From: Macrosoma leucophasiata
Taxonomy: Eukaryota > Arthropoda > Insecta > Lepidoptera > Hedylidae
Direction: 5' to 3'
Length of the DNA stretch: 64,000 nucleotides
Assembly (NCBI GenBank): GCA_036365455.1
Contig: JAWQUS010000016.1
Span: forward strand, 18,561,001-18,625,000
The translations under genes and the position numbers were made by a program. This document shows positions 22,301-34,300 of the stretch, in pieces. The notes under the pieces are model-generated. The model was not told the DNA's origin and did not search any database. It saw only the letters and a list, made by a program, of their open reading frames with translations. The stretch's first letter is position 1, and every line of letters begins with the position of its first letter.

Positions 22301-25300
22301 GTTTTTTTTATTTAAATAAAAAATGCTCATTCGGGTGTTACGTATAGTTTTGAGAGGGAGAGGAGGTGTACATAACAACGTTACGGGTCGTTACATAGGG
22401 GTGAGAGACGATCGACGACGACGACGAATCTTCAAGAATTGCGTTACGTAATCCTTGATCCCTAATCCCACAAATAAAGTAAAGTATTACTCGCGTTATT
22501 AAAATCATACTTACATCATACTTAAACTAATAATTGTATTCAGCTTGGAAAAAGTGTATGTACCGTATAGACCGAATAGAACGTGACAAAGCATCGCAAT
22601 GAAAGAGAGAAAACAAACCTATAAGGGAAGGCATCATATGCATCGATGGGCCTAGTGAGTTGCGAGGTGTTAGGGCGCTCCCTGGCCAGGGTTTGCGACG
22701 ACAGCGGCGACGCGGGCTTGCTGCCGAGAACACCCCCAAGCGTCAACGGATGGTAAATCAGAAAAATACTTGTTCCAGGCGTCACGCGTATCAATTGTTT
22801 GAACATTTTTAAAGAATCTAGGCAAGTTTCATATTTTGATATGTACAGAAATAATGAGAAAAATGTACAAGGTAAAACAGCTTTGAAATATTATCTAGAG
22901 AAAATGTATTTTCATTTTTCTTGTACAAATTCAATGACCCTTTGAAACGTCGGCAATCATCAAGTTGCCACTCCTGAGACCTGAACTGTTATGTCTCTAT
23001 GTTAAAAATTACGGGGCCGTTCATTATCAACTAAACAGAACAAAGCTATAGTTTAAATTGAGGATCTTATGATTAAAGTCGTCTCTAATTGTACACTTAA
23101 TATTGAGATATTCAACTGGTTCTACATATAATCTTTGTAACGCGACACATCTCATATGTAATTTTTTTTGTAAAAAATTAAGAAACTACGACTCTCAATT
23201 TTGAGTATTTAAATTTTGCGATATACAACTAACAATACATATATTGTTGCTTTTTGTTAAATTGAAAATTCAACAATAGATTTACGATTTTACAGGCTGA
23301 GATATAAAATACGTTGACACGGGGAACAAGTATTAGCAACTGAGTTTTTCAATGACGGTTAAACATTCTGCTGCTGCAAGTTAGTTATTAACCAAATGTT
23401 TGTGATACATGACGGCACAAAACAATTAAATTAATGATTTTTGTACAATTTCAATTAGTTTTGTTTATAATATATATTCAGAAGAACCTTGTTATCAGTT
23501 TATATTCGGCTAGACGAGAGATCTTGTTCCATCCACTACTGTCGTGAATTACATTTTCCCCAAGACAAAATCGTTAATTTGCTGAGAATTGAAGTCTCCC
23601 CTGAACCTGAACCATGCATTTTGAGAGGTAATGCATAAACTTGAAACAAAGTTATAACTTCTACATAGAAAATAAAATCGATAGATTGAAGAAAAATAAG
23701 AACATTACAACATCAATCTGTGGTCCTACAGAACCAATAATTATCTAACTAACAATTAAAATTGAAAAATACGCATAGGGACATCAACTACTTATTAAAT
23801 TTATGGTTGCCTTAATAATTTCTGCTGCTGTTATTCTTACTAAAACAAAGCTAGTGACGTAATGCGACGTCCCAAATCATTTGATCTTTATTTAATATGG
23901 CTTCTAGTAGGGGAGCCCAGGATGCTATTTTTGTATTTACTCGAGCGCGTCAGATTAAGATATGGGATATACCTTGCACCCGGCTGGTTACATCCACTAA
24001 ATCTAAAGTTTGTATATAGAGCCGCGCCCGAAGGGTAGACCTTAAAGAAATTCAAAATATCGCTACGATCTTATTCATCTTCCGAATCGTCTGAATTTTG
24101 GATAGGAGTATTGTTTGGGCACATTTTACACTCTCTCTGAATATCTGACACGCTCTTGACACGTGACGTTGACGCCGCGCCCTTTTCAAAAACATTTAAT
24201 TCTTCCAAAACTGAAGGTGAAAAATTACTTAAGAATGTGAGATACTCAGAGAGGATGTAAAGTGAACCCAATCAAAGTTCCCATCCAAAATTCTGACGAT
24301 TTGGATGCGAAGCAAGCTCGTGGCGGAAGCCCTAAAGGTTCGGCCGTTTATGGAAATCTTAGATTGTGGAGGTACTCTGAACAGGGTGCAAGGTAAGTAA
24401 GGTATATATCTTAATCTGACGCGCTGTAAATTAAAAAATCACCGCTTGGGCTCCTCTATTAATCCTTATGAAGAATTAATGATGTCTTTGAAAACAAATC
24501 AAAATATATATCTATTTTAAAGTAACAATGAACAAAATAGAAACTCTCAATTCTAAAAGTATATTAATATATTTCTTATAAAAAGCTTAGGAACATTAAA
24601 AAAAATATATAATATATATTTTATGTGTCCTTTCATTATTATGATAATCAATATACTTGTATACCAAATATCTTTGTCTAGAAATTGTTAAAGCAACATC
24701 CCTAATATAAATAACTAAAACTCATAAGAACTGTCTGTAATGAATGAATGGTGTGTACAAGTTAGTAACGTTACAATTTTAAACGCGCGATCAATGCTTT
24801 TATAAATATTAATACAATCATCCGCATGGTGTACATAAAGCCGAATATACAAAGCAATTAAAAAAACAATAAGACCTCATGACTTAAGTACGACTTGTCT
24901 ATAGTTTTTTTTATTTATTAATCACTAAACACTAATAATTACATGAAAACAAACCAAAATCACGAAGATTTATCTGGTTCGCTCATAAACTTTTTTTAAA
25001 GATAGCCCTCACAAACACATATAAATCAATATTAAACTAAAACAAAAATAATGTTTGTTTAATATATGCGAAATAAATCCGTAAGAACAGTTTTATTTCA
25101 GTGAGTAGCTCCCGAAAACGTAAGATAATACTTATCCCGTATTCACATACCTGGCGTTTTCCTCGCTCATCAAAGATATGTGGCAGTTCCAACCGGACTC
25201 CAGGCCCATCTTCTCGCTGAAGACGCGAGAACGCAGCTCGTTCTCTTTGCTGAAATGCACGAAGCGTATGCAGGCGCGCTCCAAACGCTCTATCAGTTCC

Positions 25301-28300
25301 ACCATGTCGCTCTGCGCTTGGTATTGCATCGTCACCATTCCTATGAAAACCTGGGATAAGTAGTGAATATCTATTACTGTCTATTTAATTTTATTTCCAT
25401 AATCTTATGCGCAAATCACATTTGTGGCAGAAGTGAAACCTTCAAAAAATTTCATGCTAAATTACGTGATATTTCAAAAACTAAAGAAATATTCAATAAA
25501 TTCAATCAATCAAATAAATTACGCGTTGTTTGTCCGTGATTCGACTCCTAAACAACTTAACCGATTTTAATCAAACTTTGCACACAGTGTGCAGTTTGAT
25601 CCAACTTGAAACATGGCATAGCTTTCGTCTCAATTTATAGTCACAATATTAGGTAAATACCTAAATTGTACGCCGCGAGAGCCACTATAGATACTAATAT
25701 ATATTTTGAATTTGCAAACATAATAAATAATAAATAAAATCTTTCCCTTAATCTATAATTGGAAGGCAAACTAGTGTTCTACCTGATTGCACTGCAGGTC
25801 AAAATATCCTTCGGCGTCGTTCACGTCGTCGTCAATTACGTCGTTGAAAAGCAGTGAATCTGTAAATGCACACAATGGTAGCAGTGAAACCTTCAAAAAT
25901 TTTCATAAGAGATACTGTATAATGCTTTCTATCTCATTTTCTCCCACGTTAAATATGATGAGTTTGTGTCTGTCTCATTTTACTGTCGCTATTTCGTTTC
26001 ATCTACTTTCAAATCACAAGTTTTCACTTCAAAAAATACAATGTGGGTAGCAACACTTTAGCCAAAACACTGGGGGTAGAGCTCCAGTGACGGAGCTCGC
26101 GGGCGTAGGCACCACCGCATTACCTTATATACTTGCTGCTAAATGGTAGTGTTCGGCACTATCGTGTTCCGGTCAGGTGTTAATATACGGCACAGAGGCA
26201 TAACACCTTGGGCCTCAGAGTGGTAACGCATCTGCATTTTGACCTTGGTCTTTGTGTGGGAGTCTATAGGCACCAGTCATCACTTAAAACTTTGAACTGC
26301 ATGCTTGTTAGTCAGTTCCGTTACATAAAAAAAAAACACGTTTATAATTAAGGGGGATAGTGTGCATGAGTCCTTACCGGTGGAATGGAAGTGAGGCGCG
26401 TGCGGAGGTTGCGGCGCATACAGCGGCCGCCAGTCAGCTCGCGGCGGCAGCTGCAGGTAGTCGCCCGCCACGTCGCTGCTCACGCCGCGAGACACCGGTC
26501 TATACCACGGTCATGGAAAACAGATTTCATAAGGAACATGGTCTCTGTGACACACCGCGGACACTCCGCCAAAATGGGCGGGACGTCGAAGTGTCCATTC
26601 TATACGTAGTATTATATATATAAATATTTATAGATGTTCGTTATTGCAGCTAGTTTTAGATAAATAGAACTGTATACAAACTTGTAAGCAAAGGCGGTGC
26701 AGTAGGCGGTGAGCGAGTTGCGCTGGTAGAAGTCGATGATCTTCTTGCGGTCGGCCGCCAGGATGGGCGTCAGGTCGCGCCCGTTCCAGTAGTCCACGCA
26801 CGAGTCCAGCACTATGTCGGCTGTGCCCTGACATTGTTCACTTAGTCAAATTAAGACAATTTACTTATTTCAAATTGGTCTAAAAGTACACATCTGAATT
26901 GTGTGAATAAGCTACGAGCAACGTTTTTTGTAATAATTCAAGAAAAATCAAAAATAAGAAGATTATCAAATTCTACAAATTCCCCATAGAAGAAAACGAA
27001 GAATTGTATGTATCTTCACGCCAGGTCCCTAACGGGGTAGGCAGATAGTGCAGAGCGCCAGATATCCCGGTCCTAACATACCTCTCGTGCCTCGTCTACC
27101 TTAAAAGAAGAATTGGTTCGCCATAATCATATTCATTCACACAGAGTTTCAATTCCAGTGGTGGGTTACACTTTTCAATGATAACTACAATCTACAGATT
27201 CTAATTTAAAATAGAATATGGATAACATCTATGGATATTAACAACATGCAATGATAAACGATAACACCAATAAACCTAAAAAGACCATATCTGCAATTCA
27301 CACACGATACAAGAGAAACTTTAAAAAAAAATGACTTCAAGATAATGAGACAAATGTAAAAAATTATGATAAACTTCAAACATATAATACGTACACGTAT
27401 ACAAAACATCACGGTTATTGTGATGCCTTTTCTCAAGCTTAGTACTACGCATTCGAGCTAACCTAACCTAACTCATTTTTTTCCTACTTTTAATTTTAAA
27501 TTATTTATGAATTTATGTGTCTGTCTCTTTTTACTGCCGGTTTTTCGTTTCGTTGACTTCCAGATCACAACGATTGTTATAGATGTGGTCAAAATTGTAA
27601 TTTGTTTTGTACATTTTATAATTATTTAATATATTATGTCAAATGTTTTAAACGGTGTGCAGCTAATTGAGAGAACGGAACGCATGGAGTAGGTGCGCGT
27701 GGGAACAGGAGAGATAGCTTTGCCGCGAAAAAATTTGTCTACTGTCTGTGTCGTTTGAGTACTCGATGAAATCGTCTTAAGAAAAAACACTTTAAAAATC
27801 AAGCGAATCCCATCTACAATCAACGGTTGTGAGCAACGCGTTTGAATGTAATTTATTTTCATGCGCGCTATTTTTTGCGACAACTCCTATATAGATATTA
27901 TAATAATGTTAAAAAAATGCTTAAGGTAACTTAAGTATTTAATTCGGTAAGGATTAATACTGTATTGATCTATATAGCTTTCCGGATTATCGTCTGACCT
28001 GTGTGAGCATCTGCAGCTGGCCGGCCTGGTCCTTGACGAGCACGGCGAGCATGTGCGGCAGCGGCACCTTCACGCGCGTGCTCAGTTGTAAGGAGCGCAC
28101 GAAACGCGTCTCGCGCCGTATCGTGTCCGCTTGCTGGAACGTTACATTATTTGTTCAACAGAGGACAAGTTCCACGTTGGGCTCGCGCACCTACACTACA
28201 TCAAAAGATAGAGAAAAATACGTAAAATCGTGGAAAAATACTCAAAAAATAATTTGCATCGTTGTTTTTTTTTTTGTCGAAAATATTTAATTTATGTATG

Positions 28301-31300
28301 GCAAGAATATATCCCACATTGGTACTATGACACTCTTGTTTTTGAAATATACTTATTTACGACAATTAATTGAAGGTATAATAAACGATTTGAATAGCTG
28401 AAAATGTTTGTATTTTATGCTTCTTCTCTCAATATAGCGTACAAGGCGCAGGAAGAAGCTCCATACATTTTGGAACGTCTCCTTTGTTCAACAAATATAT
28501 ATCTTTTATTTTTCGCAATAGCATACGAATGCAATTACATGCGAGCGCATTTAAGAAATTAAAAAAATAAATGGAAACACACACCTGAATAGTAAACTTT
28601 GTGTAGATTTTAGATTTTTATAAATTGTATGTATGTATGTATCTTCACGCCAGGTCCCTAACGGGGTAGGCAGAGAGTGTAGAGCGCCAGATATCCCGGT
28701 TCAGACAAACCTCTCGTGCCTCGTCTACCTTCATCATTCTCTTCATACATGCACGCCGATTCCTAAGACTTTTGACCCCACCATCAGACAGAACTCGACC
28801 TATTTGGTCATGGTAGGTCAGCCTTGGTCTTCCTGGGCCTCTGCAACCATCCACATTCGCATTGTATATCTGTTTAGTCATTCGCTCATTCGACATTCTT
28901 TCTATATGCCCGAACCATCGGAGCATGCCTTTTTTCATTTTTACACCGATACTATCATTCACACAAAGTCTCTTTCTTAAATCTTCATTACGAACGCGAT
29001 CGGTGAGTGACACACCGCAGATCTTGCGCAAAGATCTCATCTCGACCGCGTTCAACTTACTTTCATGCTCTTTCCTGCATACCCAGCTCTCGCTTCCATA
29101 TAAAAGCGTTGGAGTAAGTACAGCATTATGTACGGCTAGTCGAGCCCGCTGGCTGAGATGTTTAGATTCTAGCAGCTTACCCAACGCTCCATTCACGCAA
29201 TTCCCAGCAAGCACTCTTCTTTCTATGTCAGTGGTGTACCTACCATCCTTGCTAAAAGCACATCCAAGATATACAATTTCATCAACCTGTTCTAATACTG
29301 CATCATCTACTACTACCCTTGCATTTTATAAATTGTAAACATAAGTATAATCCATGTTTGTTAAGGAAAGCGGGATCAGCTGACGAAAGTATTAACATTA
29401 CTTACTAGGTGGTTATACCCAATTCATTGTCAAACAAAAATGTTGTTTACGAATAAAATATATACATTATTAATATTTACCAAGTGACGAAACACGGCGA
29501 GGCACTCTTGGACGCTGTAGGAGTCGACCACAGAGTCCGTGAAGCCGATCTGCTTGGCGAGTTCACACAGGCAACGGCGGTTCGTCACCGGCACTAAGTC
29601 TTCACTGAAACATATGAATACATATTTCCTTTTCGTGCTTTGCAATATTTTACACCTAATATTCGGTAAAGTAACTTCAAATGAGAAGACCCTCCTACCC
29701 AAGCAATAGCAAAATAAATAGAGTATCCATGATACATATCTTGATAGCGCTATTATATTAGAAATTATAGAGTAATAACAATGTAAGTTACCCATTTCTT
29801 AGAAAAAGGTTGTTTTATATTCTCAAAATCTTTTTTACGGAACCGAAGCTCAAAGCATAATTTGCAAGATTTGTATAAAAAAAATGAAATAAAGGTACAA
29901 AGTAAAATAGCTTTGAAATATTATATAAGAAACCTAAAGAATATTTACTGCTATTTAAAATGCGTCAGTAGCGTAGCAGAAAGACAGTGCCTACAAGTGG
30001 TTTTTCTCCTGTAGCTGTAAAACGACAATATACAGATGTGCTGCGCCTCGCAACTCACGTGCGCGCAAAAGTGCGCGTAGGTGTGTCGAGGGGCACGTGT
30101 GCACGTGTTTGCCCTGTCTCCTGTAGTTGCAAAACCACAATGTACAGACACAGTACAAATATGAACAGTATGGAAATTACGTACAAAATGTGAAATCACA
30201 TTGTGCACGTATTTGCTTTATCTCCTGTAGCTGTAAAACGACAGTGTACTGACCTGTGCTGCGCCCCTCACCTCAAGTGCGCGCTAAAGTGCGCGTAGGT
30301 GTGTCGAGGGGCCGGCGTGCACGTGTTGGCCCTGTCTCCTGTAGATGCAAAACGACAGTGTACTGACCTGTGCTGCGCCCCGCACCTCAAGTGCGCGCTA
30401 AAGTGCGCGTAGGTGTGTCGAGGGGCCGGCGTGCACGTGTTGGCCCTGTCTCCTGTAGATGCAAAACGACAGTGTACTGACCTGTGCTGCGCCCCGCACC
30501 TCAAGTGCGCGCTAAAGTGCGCGTAGGTGTGTCGAGGGGCCGGCGTGCACGTGTTGGCCCTGTCTCCTGTAGATGCAAAACGACAGTGTACTGACCTGTG
30601 CTGCGCCCCGCACCTCAAGTGCGCGCTAAAGTGCGCGTAGGTGTGTCGAGGGGCCGGCGTGCACGTGTTGGCCCTGTCTCCTGTAGATGCAAAACGACAG
30701 TGTACTGACCTGTGCTGCGCCCCGCACCTCAAGTGCGCGCTAAAGTGCGCGTAGGTGTGTCGAGGGGCCGGCGTGCACGTGTTGGCCCTGTCTCCTGTAG
30801 ATGCAAAACGACAGTGTACTGACCTGTGCTGCGCCTCGCACCTCAAGTGCGCGCTAAAGTGCGCGTAGGTGTGTCGAGGAGCCGGCGTGCACGTGTTGGC
30901 CCTGTCTCCTGTAGCTGCAAAACGACAGGGTACTGACTTGTGCTGCGCCTCGCACGTGAGGTGCGCGCAGAAGTGCGCGTAGGTGTGTCGGGGGTGGGGC
31001 GCGCACGTGTTGAGGAGCGCGGCCAGGCCGAGCGGCTTGAGGCGCGCCAGGTGCGTGCGCCACCGTTTCTCGTCGAACTCCACGCGGAAGGGCGCGTTCT
31101 GGTCGTGCGTCAGGTCTAACACCTGGAATGTAAGGTGCTTCGTGACGGAGCAGACGGTCTAGATTTGTTTAGCTCTGGGGTGCGAATACTTGTAATATTT
31201 TTTTTTTGTGAAATGGCATTACTGTTACGCATATTGCTAGTGTCAAGTAAAACGATATTTAAAAAACACACACACAGCATAAATAGCACGGTCTGTACCA

Positions 31301-34300
31301 TTACAAGTGTAGTGAACATTAATTGACATGACATCTGTCATGACTGACATATTTTATTGTACTATAACACAGACAATTATACTAATCAAGAGTACATTGC
31401 ATTGGGGCTAAAGATGACACAGCCAGGGTTGCCAACTTTTCCAGCCGCCATAATCAGACAACAAATTTGAAAAAAGTAAATGAAAAAAATAAAAAACGGT
31501 AAGTAGGTACCTAGTAATAAAGAGGTTCCCTTATTCCCTAGGCTTTGGGTTATTACTTTGTGCAGTGCCAACATTTTGAAATCTTTTTCTAATCTAGGGT
31601 AGAGAAGGGTAGTTTCTCTTTTGTAACTTTTTGTATCGAGTTTTTCTAACTGTCAACAAATCCCTGAAGATGATCGTGTGATCGAAACCGGTTGGCTGAA
31701 TTATTAAATAGTAACAAATACATTCTAGTGGAATCCACATGTATGCCCCAGCCGCCCGCCTGGCGCGCCCCTCGCGTCGTGCCGTGCAGCTTCAGTCTGC
31801 GGCAGTCTTCAGTACTTCAGTACTTCAGTTTCACGCTTCTACGCCGCGCGCCACGTCCATAATACTTGCTGACCGGACAAATTGAATCCGATCTTCCGAT
31901 AGGATTCAATTTAAGTAAGCGACCTGACCCCAACAATTTCTTCTAAAACCCAACAGTCCGGTCGAAAACCGGACTGTCGACAACCCTGGACACAGAGTAA
32001 AAATATTTGAAATATTTTGTTAAGAACATTTTGCGCGACAACTGGACATACCTCCACAACAGTCGACGGTTCCGGGTTGGGTTTCCCTTCGGTTTGATCC
32101 AAGGTGGTTTGGCTGTGGTGGCCCATGGACCCCACAAGGCTGGTCTTGCTCGAGGTGTTCGACGATGGACTGGAGTTGCGAAGGAAGAACACTTTCTCCG
32201 CAGTCGGGTTCGGCCACGATAGTATACCCTTTTTGTCCACGCAGCATAACGCCTGGAATATGCTTTGGTATTTGTAAGTTATTCAGTTGATGACAGGCTA
32301 TAAAAATACACTCTTATTCATAAACGTACATTAGATACGTTTCAGCTATAGAATGCTTTGTCTTTGTCAGTTGCATTGTCAAATGTGCAGGATAGTAAAA
32401 GACATAGGAGAGTTTAGCAACACTTTAGCTAAAATACGTTTATGAATAAGGGGGTTAATGTTTACGTGATATAGAAGCGAGCCAGTGCCAATAATAGACA
32501 TATTTTTTTTTATGTAACGGATGTGGCAAACAAGCATGCAGTTCACATTGATGTTAAGTGATGACAGCAGCCTATAGACACCCACACAAAGACTTAGGTC
32601 AAAATGCAGATGCGTTACCACTCCTGAGGCCTGAAGTGTTTTGCCTGTGCCGGAAATTACAAGGCCGTACATTACCACCTGACCGGAACACGATAGTGCT
32701 GAACACTACCATTTAGCGGCAAGTATATTAGGTAATGCGGTAGTGCCTACGCCCGCGAGCTCCGTCACTGAAGCTGTACCACCAGTAAAACAAATGTTTT
32801 ATTTGTACTCTACCACCAGTAAATAAATGTTTTATTTGTATAATCCGCGCCCAACATGTTTTGTTTTTTATTGGTTTTTTTTTTAAATGTCTACTTCACC
32901 GGGCATTTGGCATGCGCAAAGGACTCTCAGTGTAAATATATTTACACAAGGCGATATAAAAAAAATGGAAATGGTACTTTAAAGATACACAATAAATATG
33001 CAGTTTACAATACAAGTAATAAACAAACATACTAAAAACGAACATTAAATAAATATCTCGGGGTTCATTTTGCTCCCATACAATAAACATGATTTTTTGT
33101 CGTTTTCTATAGATAATAGTACGATACCCTTCGCGCATGAGTCCTACTCGCACTTGGCCGGTTTTAAAACTGGTCCAATCGTTTTTTGAAGGCCAAGCCG
33201 TTAGTTGAAATATACAAACCGACAAAGAGCCGAGCACGTGCACTATGTTCGCAGTTCTGACGACCATGTCCTCGCGTCCAAACAGAATGTTACAGAAGGT
33301 CTTCCCTAAAGACTTGAGGTGTTCCGGTTTCAAGTTTGACTCGCTAAGCGCTTGTATAAGCGGATCAGTCGCCTCCTCCGATATCGAACAGGATTTCGGA
33401 CGTATGTATTTCTGTCGAGTTTCCGACAGAAGCTTAAATCTGAAACGTTATAGAGCAAAACAGTTTGGATTCATTCAATCTGACAAAATCGATTCCGCAG
33501 GACATTATTATGTAAAATACTAGTTTTCTAAAGGCTTATTTCAATGACGTTAACAATAACATTATTATATAACGAGAGGGCTGAAATGTCTCGCGGGATG
33601 CCGCGACTTACCGTGGCATGCCGTGACACGTCGCGTCATTCCTCGGGATGCTACGGCACGCCACCTGTGCGCCACGCCACACGAGATGCACAGATTACTG
33701 TTCTGTGTTAAAGAAAGTGAGCCTTAAGATATATGAATAAGGTTGAATCTAGCTCATTCGCGGGAATCTCGGCAGCTTGCGTGAGCGCCCAAATGAATGT
33801 CAAAATACGTTGGTCTATTTTTGTGCCACATAATCCCATGGCATGCTGCGGGATACCACAGGAAGTAAGAAATTCCCATTTTTCGAAACCTTAGGATATA
33901 TCCAGGCTGTTTGAGCCAGGAATCAATTATAATATAAGGAATTGCTAAAAAATACATTAGGAATTGCTTACAAAATAAATACAGGATATTCGCAGTTTGA
34001 AATCCAACCTGTCAAGGGGCGGGCAAGGCACTGAATGTGTTAAAATGAATATAAAGCGGACACCTTCATCACGATCGCTATAAACACGACACGCGAAAGA
34101 AGGGAGGAAGACCCATACCTCGCGAAACCCTAAGTCCGCAGATCCACCGCAGCACACGCTATACACGGCGGGACGCATGAGTTCATCTATTTGCCAACGT
34201 TGATCAGCGTTCCCACTGCAGTTTTGTTGTTGTTTGCTGTTGTTGTAATCGTTTTATATTATTTCGCATTAACACATGCTTGTGACAATTATTAAGGGTA

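Larger units (their letters stand above)
19870..22500. other. TMEM94 intron 16-17, repeat-filled
   Basis: No coding exon seen. Contains the M1 MITE (20644-20800), a TIR element (21161-21624), a perfect hairpin (21669-21717), and repeated GTTACGTAACG-type words around 22190-22460. Confidence 0.6.

Noticed and set aside
24071..24271. An extra TMEM94 exon
   Set aside because: Exons 15 and 16 join in phase without it, and the frame lies wholly inside a TIR element.
30268..31122. A 284-codon repetitive minus-strand frame as an independent protein gene
   Set aside because: Its start is TMEM94 exon 9 with a proper acceptor; the rest is the duplicated exon-end/donor array. There is no separate start context or homology.
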